A DNA stretch of 64,000 bases from CAWJFJ01 sp963800065 (GTDB taxonomy: Bacteria; Actinomycetota; Acidimicrobiia; Acidimicrobiales; UBA8190), in the NCBI GenBank assembly GCA_963800065.1, contig CAWCZO010000003.1:248001-312000 (forward strand), in the 5' to 3' direction. This document shows, in pieces, positions 47,285 to 54,890 of this stretch. How positions within the stretch are numbered: position 1 is the first letter of the stretch; the number at the start of each line of letters is the position of its first letter. The notes under the pieces are model-generated. The model worked only from the letters and a program-made list of their open reading frames with translations. It ran no database searches and was not told the origin of the DNA. The position numbers and the translations under genes were made by a program.

Positions 47285-47318
47285 GACCGAGGGGCGCCCG
47301 TAGGGGTGCCCCTCGGTC
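47285..47318 (+). terminator. Strong terminator hairpin after groEL
   Basis: A 15-base stem (47285-47299 with 47304-47318, GACCGAGGGGCGCCC and its partner with a single G:U) closes a GTAG loop and is followed by GTTTCC. It ends groEL transcription just before the hemQ promoter. Confidence 0.85.
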
Positions 47319-47325
47319 GTTTCCG

Positions 47326-47378
47326 TACACTGGGCCCATGCCGAACACTGGGCCCATGCCCACCGCCGGGCCCATGCC
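47326..47378 (+). repeat. 18-base tandem repeats at the hemQ leader
   Basis: ACACTGGGCCCATGCC occurs at 47327-47342 and 47345-47360, and GGGCCCATGCC a third time at 47368-47378, all 18 bases apart. The first copy includes the -10 hexamer TACACT (47326-47331) and the start of a small ORF. Confidence 0.85.
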
Positions 47379-47400
47379 GTCCATCCGGGGGCCCTCGTGA
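47338..47400 (+). CDS. Leader peptide ORF translationally coupled to hemQ
   Basis: A 20-residue ORF whose ATG lies exactly 6 bases after TACACT, the leaderless-start pattern. Its TGA overlaps the hemQ GTG as GTGA. It encodes Met-Pro repeats (three GPMP-like units, from the 18-base DNA repeat) and ends SIRGPS. No other ribosome-binding site is visible for hemQ, so ribosomes finishing this ORF may restart on hemQ. Translation is inferred, not proven. Confidence 0.5.
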   Translation: MPNTGPMPTAGPMPSIRGPS

Positions 47401-48098
47401 GCGGCGGACCCGAAGGGCGCAGCCCCGTGGCCCCGTCGGTCGGGCGCGCCGTGCTCCATCTCTTCTGCCGGGTCGGCCCCGCCCTGGACCGTGAGGCCGT
47501 GGTCCGGGCCGTGAAGGACGCCCGGGCCGGCGGTGATCAGGTGGTGACCGTGGCCGTCCTCGGCCACAAGGCGGACCTCGGCTTCATGGTCGTCGGCGAC
47601 GACCTCTGGCGGCTGCGCGACGTCCAGACCGCCCTGGCCTCCGCCGGACTCGAGGCGGCGGGGTCCTACGTCTCGCTCACCGAGTTGTCCGAGTACGCAC
47701 CGGGGCTCCCCGAGGAGATGAAGCAGGCCCGGCTGTACCCCACGCTCCCGCCCGAGGGCAAGACGGCGTTCTGCTTCTATCCGATGTCCAAGCGCCGGAC
47801 CTCGTCGTTCAATTGGTACGCGTTGAGCTTCGATGAACGCGTGGAGCTCATGCGCGCCCACGGAACCGTGGGACGGCGGTACCACGGCCGCATCCTCCAA
47901 CTGATCACGGGGTCCACCGGGCTCGACGACTGGGAGTGGGGGGTCACCCTCTTCGGTGTCCATCCCGACGACCTGAAGGCCTGTGTCTACGAGATGCGCT
48001 TCGACGAGGCCTCGGCCCGTTACGCCGAGTTCGGCCCGTTCTTCACCGGCATGGTGGAGGAGATCGAGGTCGTCCTGGACAGCGTCGCCTACCGATGA
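47397..48098 (+). CDS. hemQ: Coproheme decarboxylase HemQ (chlorite-dismutase family)
   Basis: About 233 residues from GTG 47397. FYPMSKRR, NWYALSFDERVELMRAHGTVGRRYHGR (Tyr and His of the coproheme site), ITGSTGLDDWEWGVTLFG and FGPFFTG are hallmarks of the actinobacterial/Firmicute HemQ group. The enzyme turns coproheme into heme b with peroxide. A 15-residue Gly/Pro-rich extension precedes the domain. It overlaps larE (ATGA). No other heme gene is in the window. Confidence 0.93.
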   Translation: MSGGPEGRSPVAPSVGRAVLHLFCRVGPALDREAVVRAVKDARAGGDQVVTVAVLGHKADLGFMVVGDDLWRLRDVQTALASAGLEAAGSYVSLTELSEYAPGLPEEMKQARLYPTLPPEGKTAFCFYPMSKRRTSSFNWYALSFDERVELMRAHGTVGRRYHGRILQLITGSTGLDDWEWGVTLFGVHPDDLKACVYEMRFDEASARYAEFGPFFTGMVEEIEVVLDSVAYR

Positions 48099-48928
48099 GT
48101 GACCGACCGATGGCCGACCCGATCGATCGGCTGCGGGCGGTCCTCGGGCGGCTGGAGCGCGTCGTGGTGGCGTTCAGCGGCGGGGCGGACTCGGCCTTCC
48201 TGGCCTACATGGCCTCCGACACCCTCGGTCCCGCCCGCGTCCTGTGCGCCACGGCGGTGTCGCCGTCGCTGGCGCCCGAGGAGCTCGACGACTGCCGGGC
48301 CCTGGCGGCCGAGTGGGGACTGCGCTGGCGGGAGATTCCCACCGGGGAGCTCGACGATCCGGCCTACCGTTCGAACGACGCCGACCGTTGCTACCACTGC
48401 AAGACGAGCCTGCTGGACGCCATGACGCCGCTGGCCGAGACCGAAGGGTCGACCGTCGTTCTCGGTGTGAACGTGGACGACCTCGGCGATCACCGACCGG
48501 GCCAGCGCGCCGCGGCGGAACGCGGTGCGCGGTTCCCGCTGGTGGAGTCGGGGTACTCGAAGGCCGACGTCCGCCGGGCGTCGCGCGCTCTCGGTCTGCG
48601 GACGTGGGACAAGCCGGCCGCCGCCTGCCTGGCGTCACGCGTCCCCTACGGCACCCCCGTCACGCTCGGGACGCTGACCACGGTGGCCTCCGCCGAGTCG
48701 GGGGTCCGGGCCCTCGGCTTCCGACAGGTCCGGGTGCGCCACTACGGAGAGATGGCCCGCCTGGAGCTCGAGGCCGACGAGATGGCGCGCGCCATCTCCC
48801 TGCGGACGGAGATCGTCGCCGCCGTCCGCCGGGCCGGGTACACCTACGTCACGCTCGATCTCGAGGGATTCCGGTCGGGCAACTTGAACGCCGCTCTGGA
48901 CCAGGCGCCGACGAAAGGCCGCTCATGA
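48095..48928 (+). CDS. larE: LarE-type sacrificial sulfur transferase (PP-loop ATPase)
   Basis: 277 residues. PP-loop SGGADSAFLAYMA near 28-40. CYHCKTSLLDAM (two Cys) and AACLASRVPYGTPVT (third Cys) are LarE signatures. LarE adenylates a pyridinium dicarboxylate and donates sulfur for the nickel-pincer cofactor, from its own Cys or, in multi-Cys forms, from a [4Fe-4S] cluster. No larA, larB or larC is in the window, and it is embedded between hemQ and a NIL-domain gene, so a different sulfur-insertion task is possible (inference). Confidence 0.88.
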   Translation: MSDRPMADPIDRLRAVLGRLERVVVAFSGGADSAFLAYMASDTLGPARVLCATAVSPSLAPEELDDCRALAAEWGLRWREIPTGELDDPAYRSNDADRCYHCKTSLLDAMTPLAETEGSTVVLGVNVDDLGDHRPGQRAAAERGARFPLVESGYSKADVRRASRALGLRTWDKPAAACLASRVPYGTPVTLGTLTTVASAESGVRALGFRQVRVRHYGEMARLELEADEMARAISLRTEIVAAVRRAGYTYVTLDLEGFRSGNLNAALDQAPTKGRS

Positions 48929-49164
48929 TCGACGTCCGGGTGAAGCTCACCTTTCCCGAGGAGCTGGTCCGTGAACCGCTCATCGCCCGCCTCGTCCGCC
49001 AGTACGACGTGGAGCCGAACATCCGCCGCGCCAACGTCGACGACCACGAGGGATGGATCGTCTGCGAGGTGGCCGGGGAAGCGGCCCAGATCGACGGTGC
49101 CCTGGCATGGTTGCGCGACAAGGGCGTGCGGGTCGATCTCCTCGGCGACGTCGTCGAGAGCTGA
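48925..49164 (+). CDS. NIL-domain protein
   Basis: 79 residues, essentially one NIL domain: VRVKLTFPEELVREPLIARLVRQYDVEPNIRRANVDD-type start and GWIVCEVAGEAAQIDGALAWLRDKGVRVDLLG end. NIL domains form the methionine-sensing tail of MetN and occur with ferredoxins in archaeal homocysteine synthesis. As a free-standing protein coupled to larE (ATGA overlap) it suggests a sulfur-metabolism link. Ligand unknown. Confidence 0.85.
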   Translation: MIDVRVKLTFPEELVREPLIARLVRQYDVEPNIRRANVDDHEGWIVCEVAGEAAQIDGALAWLRDKGVRVDLLGDVVES

Positions 49165-49172
49165 CGGCGGCG

Positions 49173-49679
49173 GTGGGCGCCGACAGGGGCGCCTCCGACC
49201 CCGGCCGGGTACTGGCCGAGCTGGGGGCGTCCTTGTGCGCGCAGATCCTGGCGGTGGTGCCCGACTGGGTGGAGCGGGAGGTCCTCCGGATCGTCGACGC
49301 CTGGGTGGCCACCGGTCCGTCCCCCCGTGTCGACCGGGACGCCGTCCGGCTCGAGGCGCAGGAGGCCGGGCGCCGGGCGGCCGCTGACGTCGCCGTGCGT
49401 CTCCAGGTTCTGCTCTCGGCCGACGTGGATGCCCAGTCGACCACCCCCCTCGAGGTCATCCGCGCCGCGGTGGCCTATCCCACCGGTGTGCTCCTGCGGC
49501 TCGAGGTCCCCCCCGTGGTCCGGAGCCCGTTCGAGCAGGCGCGCTTCCCCGACGACGCCTACGCCCTCACCCCGGCCTCGCTCGGAGCGGTGGACCCGTG
49601 CCTGACCGACCCGGGCCGGGCCTGGGGGGCGGCGAAGGCCATGGCCCACATGGCCCGCCACCGGCCCTCCGGCCCCTGA
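49173..49679 (+). CDS. Uncharacterised actinobacterial protein
   Basis: About 168 residues from GTG 49173; the frame is open further upstream, so the start is uncertain. PDWVEREVLRIVDAW is an amphipathic N-terminal helix and PLEVIRAAVAYPTGVLLRLEVPPVVRS.. PDDAYALTPASLGAVDP has the look of a conserved domain. No transmembrane segment and no Cys cluster. I recognise the general type as a conserved hypothetical but not a function. It ends just before the PHO boxes of the pst operon. Confidence 0.65.
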   Translation: MGADRGASDPGRVLAELGASLCAQILAVVPDWVEREVLRIVDAWVATGPSPRVDRDAVRLEAQEAGRRAAADVAVRLQVLLSADVDAQSTTPLEVIRAAVAYPTGVLLRLEVPPVVRSPFEQARFPDDAYALTPASLGAVDPCLTDPGRAWGAAKAMAHMARHRPSGP

Positions 49680-49693
49680 GCGGCACCCCGTCC

Positions 49694-49748
49694 GTTCATC
49701 GAACGATCACCATCAGGACGCCTGCCGTTCGCGAAACGTTCACGTTGT
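49694..49748 (+). promoter_or_regulatory. Phased PHO boxes upstream of pstB
   Basis: Direct repeats of the actinobacterial PHO type lie on a strict 11-base grid: GTTCATCGAAC (49694), GATCACCATCA (49705), one degenerate step, GTTCGCGAAAC (49727), GTTCACGTTGT (49738). That gives two PhoP dimer sites 33 bases apart. A TAAGTT -10 (49754-49759) follows at once, so the activator would take the place of a -35, with the GTG of pstB 7 bases later. Confidence 0.85.
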
Positions 49749-49766
49749 CCCGGTAAGTTCCGCGAG

Positions 49767-50648
49767 GTGACAGGCATGGTGGGCCCCGAGTCGCCGCAGG
49801 GATCTGACCTGGGCGGATCGCTGGTGGCGGGCGACGCCGCCCCGCCCATCTCGCCCCGCCGCGGCGCCCGCCCGCCGTCCGTGGCCGTCCTCGACGCCCC
49901 CGTCCTGGTGGCGCGCGACGTGTCCGTGGGGTTCGGGGCCAAGACCGTCCTGTCGGGGATCGACCTCGGGTTCACCCCGGGCACCATCACCGCGCTGATC
50001 GGGCCGACCGGATGCGGGAAGTCGACCTTTCTGCGCTCGCTCAACCGCATGAACGACAAGGTCCGCGGCTACTGGAGGACCGGCGCCATCGAGTTCGACG
50101 GCGAGGAGATCTCCAGCCATCAGGTCGACCCGTTGGTGTTGCGCCGGCGCGTGGGCATGGTCTTCCAGAGGCCCAACCCGTTTCCCATGTCGGTCCGCGA
50201 CAACGTGGTCGCCGGGGTCAAGGCCCACCGCCTGTCCCCCCGCCGGGAGCTGCCGGCCGTGGCCGAGCGCTTCCTGCGCGAGGTGGGCCTGTGGAAGGAG
50301 GTGGCCGACCGGCTCGGCGACTCGCCCTTCCGGCTGTCCGGTGGCCAGCAGCAGCTGCTGTGCCTGGCCCGGGCGCTCGCCGTCGAGCCGGACGTGCTCC
50401 TGCTCGACGAGCCGACGTCGTCGCTCGATCCCGTCACCACCGACATGGTCGAGGACCTCCTGCGCGACCTGGCCCCTGATCTCACCATGGTGATCGTCAC
50501 CCACAATCTGGCCCAGGCCCGACGGCTGGCCGGCATCACCGCCTTCCTCTACAACGGGCGGCTGGTCGAGGCGGGCGAGACCGAGCGCATCTTCGAGGCC
50601 CCATCGGAGCCCGAGACCGTGAGCTATGTCACCGGACGGATCGGATGA
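49767..50648 (+). CDS. pstB: Phosphate ABC transporter ATPase PstB
   Basis: 293 residues. Walker A GPTGCGKST, Q-loop VFQRPNPFPMSV, signature LSGGQQQLLCLARAL, Walker B VLLLDEPTSSLDP and H-loop VTHN are intact. The FLRSLNRMND and PNPFPMS blocks are PstB-specific. A 40-residue extension precedes the domain. TAAGTT and 7 bases before the GTG indicate a leaderless transcript. It is unusually first in the operon; pstS, pstC and pstA follow. Confidence 0.95.
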   Translation: MTGMVGPESPQGSDLGGSLVAGDAAPPISPRRGARPPSVAVLDAPVLVARDVSVGFGAKTVLSGIDLGFTPGTITALIGPTGCGKSTFLRSLNRMNDKVRGYWRTGAIEFDGEEISSHQVDPLVLRRRVGMVFQRPNPFPMSVRDNVVAGVKAHRLSPRRELPAVAERFLREVGLWKEVADRLGDSPFRLSGGQQQLLCLARALAVEPDVLLLDEPTSSLDPVTTDMVEDLLRDLAPDLTMVIVTHNLAQARRLAGITAFLYNGRLVEAGETERIFEAPSEPETVSYVTGRIG

Positions 50649-50712
50649 CCGGCTGATCACGCCGCCGTCCGTGGCCCTCCGGCGGGACGCGCCGACACCT
50701 CGTCCCACCGGT

Positions 50713-50742
50713 CCACACGGCGCACGGGACTTTCCCGTGTGG
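50713..50742 (+). promoter_or_regulatory. Alternative hairpins in the pstB-pstS spacer
   Basis: CACGGGA (50723-50729) pairs with TCCCGTG (50733-50739) around a CTT loop. The same 3' arm can instead pair further upstream: CCACACGG (50713-50720) with CCGTGTGG (50735-50742). The two stems exclude each other. They lie 31 bases before the pstS ATG. The rest of the 124-base spacer has no gene. Confidence 0.55.
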
Positions 50743-50772
50743 CGAAGACGACGACAAAGGAGTTGGACCGCC

Positions 50773-51966
50773 ATGCCCACGCGTCGCCCCACCACCGTGA
50801 ACGGCCTCCCCGTCAGATCTCACCCCCGCCGGACGGCAACGGTCCGGTCGCTGGTTGTGCTGGCCACGATGGCCGCCCTGGCCGCCGCCTGCAGCTCGTC
50901 GCCCACGCCCACGGCCGCCACCACGACGTCGACCACCGTGGCGGCCACCTCCCTCTCGAGTCTCGAGAATTGGCCGACCACGACGGTGTCGCTCCAGGAG
51001 ACCGGCTCGAGCCTCCTGTATCCCCTGTTCAACCTGTGGGTGCAGCAGATCGAGAGCGAGTGGCCGGCCGTCAAGGTGCAGACGGCGTCGACCGGATCGG
51101 GTGCCGGCCTGACGGCGGCGGAGACGGGGACGGCCAACATCGGCGCCTCCGACCCCTACCTGTCGCCGGCGGCGGCGCAGCAGTACCCCGACCTCGAGAA
51201 CATCCCGCTCGCCATATCCGCCCAACAGCTGAACTACAACATCCCCGGGCTGGCGTCGACCACGCACCTGAAGCTGTCGGGGACCGTCCTGGCCGACATC
51301 TACCAGGGCACCATCACCAACTGGGACAACGCCAAGATCGCCGCCCTCAATCCGGGGGTGACGCTTCCCGACCTGACCATCGTCCCCGTCCACCGCGTCG
51401 ACAGCTCGGGTGACACCTTCCTGTTCACGTCGTTCCTCGCCGCCGCCGATCCGAGCGGGTGGACGATCGCGCCGGACACCATCGTCACGTGGCCCAACGT
51501 CCCCGGCGCCCTCAGCGCCATGGGCAACGGCGGGATGGTGACCACCTGCAAGGCCACCCCCGGCTGCGTGGCCTACATCGGGATCAGCTATCTGAAGGAG
51601 GCGTCGGCCGCCGGGCTGGGCTACGGGGCGCTGGAGAACAAGGCGGGCCACTTCGAGGTGCCGACGGCGGCCTCCATCGCCGCCGAGGCTGACAGCTTCA
51701 CCGGCTCCACCCCGGCCAGCGGGACGGTGTCGATGATCTTCGGCCCGCAGTCGGACGGCTATCCGATCGTCAACTACGAGTACGCCATCGTGTCGACGAA
51801 GCAACCCACCGCCCTCGCCGCCCAGGCCGTCAAGGCCGTGCTGGCCTGGGCCATCGATCCCACCGGCGGATCGTCGCCGACCTATCTCGACCAGGTCGGA
51901 TTCGTGGCCCTGCCCGCCGCCGTGGTGTCGATCTCGACCAAGCTCCTGTCCAAGATCTCCTCGTAG
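50773..51966 (+). CDS. pstS: Phosphate-binding lipoprotein PstS
   Basis: 397 residues. A twin-Arg-containing basic start and hydrophobic stretch end in the lipobox ALAAAC, so the mature protein is lipid-anchored. The phosphate-binding loops TGSGAGL, GTANIGASDPYL and VHRVDSSGDTFLFTSFL are standard. AAAGGAG lies 10 bases before ATG 50773. It delivers phosphate to the PstC-PstA channel. Confidence 0.94.
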   Translation: MPTRRPTTVNGLPVRSHPRRTATVRSLVVLATMAALAAACSSSPTPTAATTTSTTVAATSLSSLENWPTTTVSLQETGSSLLYPLFNLWVQQIESEWPAVKVQTASTGSGAGLTAAETGTANIGASDPYLSPAAAQQYPDLENIPLAISAQQLNYNIPGLASTTHLKLSGTVLADIYQGTITNWDNAKIAALNPGVTLPDLTIVPVHRVDSSGDTFLFTSFLAAADPSGWTIAPDTIVTWPNVPGALSAMGNGGMVTTCKATPGCVAYIGISYLKEASAAGLGYGALENKAGHFEVPTAASIAAEADSFTGSTPASGTVSMIFGPQSDGYPIVNYEYAIVSTKQPTALAAQAVKAVLAWAIDPTGGSSPTYLDQVGFVALPAAVVSISTKLLSKISS

Positions 51967-51997
51967 CGCGGCACCAGGCCTCCGCCCCGCACCAGAG

Positions 51998-53181
51998 ATG
52001 ACCCCCGACGGCCGGACGACCATGGTGGCCGACGCGCCGGCGGGCGCGGCGCCGGAGACGGCGGCGCCGGTCGACGTCGCCCCCGGGGGCCCGCCCGGTG
52101 CGGGGGCGGAGCCGCCCGGCCCGCCGGGAGGTCGGGGGTCGGGTGGTCGGCCCCCCTCCCGACCGGTCTCGGCCTGGTGGCGGGCCGAGAACCTCATGCC
52201 CCGGGCGTTGCACGCCGTGGCCTTCCTGCCCCTCGTGGCTCTGGTCCTGCTCCTGGCGGCGCTGGTGTGGAAGGCGATGCCGGCCATCCGCTACAACGGG
52301 TTCGGCTTCCTCACCGGGTCGGTGTGGAACCTGGGCAGCACCTACAGCCCCATCGTGACGACGCATGGTGTCCGCCATCCGGCGGGAGCCGTCTACGGGG
52401 CGCTCCCCCTCATCATCGGCACCCTGCAGTCGTCGTTCATCGCTCTCGTCCTGGCCGTCCCGGTCGGGATCGGCACCGCCCTGGTGGTGGTGGAGAAGCT
52501 CCCCCCCGACTGTCGAGCGGCGTGGGGTTCTGTCTCGAGGTCCTGGCCGGCATCCCGAGCGTCGTCTACGGCCTGTGGGGCTTCCTGACACTCGGTCCCT
52601 TCCTGGCCCACGACATCGCCCAGCCCGTGGCCAACGTCATGCCCGACGTTCCCGTGCTCGACTTCTTCCGGGGTGAGGGACCCCACAACAGCGCCGGTAA
52701 CGGCAGCGGCCTGCTTGTCTCGGGCGTGGTGCTCGCCATCATGATCCTCCCCATCATCGCGGCGACCACCCGCGACCTGTTGCGCCAGGTACCGAGGGCC
52801 ACCGTCGAGGGGGCGGTGGCCCTCGGGATGACCGACGCCGAGGCCGCCCGGGCCGTCACCTTCCCCTGGGTCCGGGCTGGGGTGATCGGGGCGTCGGTGC
52901 TCGGTCTCGGTCGGGCCCTGGGGGAGACCATCGCCGTGGCCATGGTCAGCGGTGTGATCCTGCGCTCCACCACCTCGCTGTACGGGGCCATGGCCACCAT
53001 CGCGGCGACCATCGTCACGCAACTCGACGCCGCCTTCAACGACGTGAGCGGGCTGGCCGTGAGCTCGATGGCCGAGCTCAGTCTGGTCCTGCTGGTCATC
53101 ACCATGGTCGTCAACGTGGCGGCACGGTGGCTCGTGCGTCGGGTGTCCACCACGGCGCTTCCCGTCGGCCGGGGGGTGTGA
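51998..53181 (+). pseudogene. pstC: Phosphate ABC transporter permease PstC, frameshifted as assembled
   Basis: Both halves of PstC are present but in different frames. The first frame runs through an 80-residue Pro/Gly-rich start, the first helix, and PLIIGTLQSSFIALVLAVPVGIGTALVVVEKLPP. It then breaks at a C-run, 52501-52507. With one more C it would continue as RLSSGVGFCLEVLAGIPSVVYGLWGF, which is in the other frame to 53181. The EAA-type loop (GAVALGMTDAEAARAVTFPWVRAGV) is intact. A homopolymer sequencing error is the simplest cause; slippage in vivo is possible. Confidence 0.88.
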
Positions 53182-53310
53182 CGTGTCTGTGTCCGGTGAG
53201 CGGCGACCGGCGGACCGGATGGAGGCGGGCGCGCCGCCGGAGCGTCGCTCAGGCGGCGGCACCTGACCAACCGGCTGACGTGGATCGCCGGTGGGCTGGC
53301 CCTGGCCCTG

Positions 53311-54117
53311 GTGGCGGTGCCCGTGGTGTCGGTCGTCGTGGGAGTGGTCGGCCGCGCCGCTTCGGACTGGCACTGGAACGTCCTCACCACCGACACCGCC
53401 GGCAACGGGGGCGGGCTCCTGAACGCCATCGAGGGAACCCTCGTGATCATGCTGGGCGTGGCCGTGATCACCGGGCTGGTGGGCGTGGCCGGGGGCCTGT
53501 ACCTGGCCGAATACCTCCCGGCCGACCGGGGCCAGATCCTGCGGGGTGCATCGGAGGTCCTGTCCGGCGTGCCCTCGATCGTGCTCGGCTACGTGGGCTA
53601 CGTCGTCCTCGTGGTGCAGTTCCACTGGGGCGACTCCCTGGCCGCCGGGTTGATCGTCCTGTCCATCCTCGTCGTCCCCTATGTCACCAAGACCACCGAG
53701 GTGGCCATCCGGGGCGTGCCCACCGCCTACCGCGAGGGGGCCGAAGCCCTGGGGATGCGCAGCGGCTACACCCTGCGCAAGCTGGTGATGAGACCGGCGC
53801 TCCCCGGGATCGCCACCGGATTGATCGTGGCCCTGGCCATCGCCGTGGGGGAGACGGCGCCGTTGCTCTACACCGTCTTCTTCTCCAACTCCGCCCCCAC
53901 CGGTCAGCTCACCCATTCACCGGTCGGGTACCTCACCTACCTCGTTTACACGTTCTACAACGTGCCCACGAGCGCCGCCCACGCCCTGGCCGCCGACGCC
54001 GCCGTGGTCCTGCTCGTCTTCGTCCTCGTTCTCATCGTGATCGCCCGGCTGCTCGTCTCGACGACCCAGCGCTACTCGCCCGACCGTCGTCAACGCGTCG
54101 GCCGCGCCCCGACGTGA
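53311..54117 (+). CDS. pstA: Phosphate ABC transporter permease PstA
   Basis: 268 residues as an uninterrupted ORF from GTG 53311. Six-helix permease with the EAA loop REGAEALGMRSGYTLRKLVMRPALPGI and VGETAPLLYTVFFSN. The true start is probably upstream: GTG 53183 begins a plausible N-terminus (MSVSGERRPADRME) that is lost to a TGA. One extra base near 53247 would join it to RRRHLTNRLTWIAGGLALALV, which restores the first transmembrane helix. A one-base sequencing error is likely. Its stop overlaps the response-regulator start. Confidence 0.88.
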   Translation: MAVPVVSVVVGVVGRAASDWHWNVLTTDTAGNGGGLLNAIEGTLVIMLGVAVITGLVGVAGGLYLAEYLPADRGQILRGASEVLSGVPSIVLGYVGYVVLVVQFHWGDSLAAGLIVLSILVVPYVTKTTEVAIRGVPTAYREGAEALGMRSGYTLRKLVMRPALPGIATGLIVALAIAVGETAPLLYTVFFSNSAPTGQLTHSPVGYLTYLVYTFYNVPTSAAHALAADAAVVLLVFVLVLIVIARLLVSTTQRYSPDRRQRVGRAPT

Positions 54118-54890
54118 CCGATCCGGCCGTGACCATGGCGGGAAGCGTCGACGGGCGGATCCGGATCCTCGTGGTGGAGGACGAGGAGTCCTACCGTGAG
54201 GCCCTGCAGGCCGGCCTGCGCAAAGAGGGGTTCGCCGTCGAGCTGGCCGCCGACGGCCTCGACGGTCTGCGGCAGTTCGCCGCCCGCCCGCCCGATCTCG
54301 TTCTCCTCGACGTGCTCCTGCCCGGACTGTCGGGGACCGAGGTGTGCCGGCGGATGCTGGCCCTGGCCCCCGTCCCCGTCATCATGGTGACGGCCCTCGA
54401 CGCCGAGGTGGACATCGTCCTCGGCCTGGAGCTGGGAGCCGCCGACTACGTGACCAAGCCGTACCGCTTCCGGGAGCTGGTGGCCCGGATCCAAGCGGTG
54501 CTGCGGCGCGTCCAACCACCGCCCATCCCCAGGAGGTCGATGATCGAGACGGGACCGGTCGTCGAGATCGTGGTGGCCGGACCGGTCCGCATCGATTTCG
54601 CCCGGCGCGAGGTGCGGGTAGGGACGGGCGTGGTCCACCTGTCGCGTCGCGAGTTCGATCTGCTCTCGTTCCTGCTCTCGCCGCCCGGTCAGGTGCGCAC
54701 ACGCGACGAACTCATCGACCGCCTGTGGTCGGGCCGGGACCTCACCGACACACGGACGCTCGACACCCACATCCGCCGGCTCCGCGTGAAGCTCGAACGC
54801 GATCCGGCCGATCCGCAGTTCCTGGTCACCGTGCGCGGCGTGGGATTTCGTTTCGACGCCGACGGGCGTGGCACCCCCGACTACGACTGA
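54114..54890 (+). CDS. OmpR/PhoB-type response regulator (RegX3/PhoP-like)
   Basis: 258 residues. Receiver domain with phospho-acceptor D66 (LVLLDVLLPGLSG), VMVTALDAEVD-type switch residues and YVTKPYRF Lys. The C-terminal winged helix shows LSRREFDLLSFLLSPPGQVRTRDELIDRLW and TLDTHIRRLRVKLERDP. Overlap with pstA (GTGA) makes it part of the pst operon, so it is probably the phosphate regulator that binds the PHO boxes upstream, closing an autoregulatory loop (inference). No sensor kinase or phoU is in the window. Confidence 0.93.
   Translation: MTDPAVTMAGSVDGRIRILVVEDEESYREALQAGLRKEGFAVELAADGLDGLRQFAARPPDLVLLDVLLPGLSGTEVCRRMLALAPVPVIMVTALDAEVDIVLGLELGAADYVTKPYRFRELVARIQAVLRRVQPPPIPRRSMIETGPVVEIVVAGPVRIDFARREVRVGTGVVHLSRREFDLLSFLLSPPGQVRTRDELIDRLWSGRDLTDTRTLDTHIRRLRVKLERDPADPQFLVTVRGVGFRFDADGRGTPDYD

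Noticed and set aside
45162..47963. 933-codon minus-strand frame across groEL
   Set aside because: Antisense shadow rich in Leu-Asp-His repeats from the groEL codon pattern; no domain recognised.
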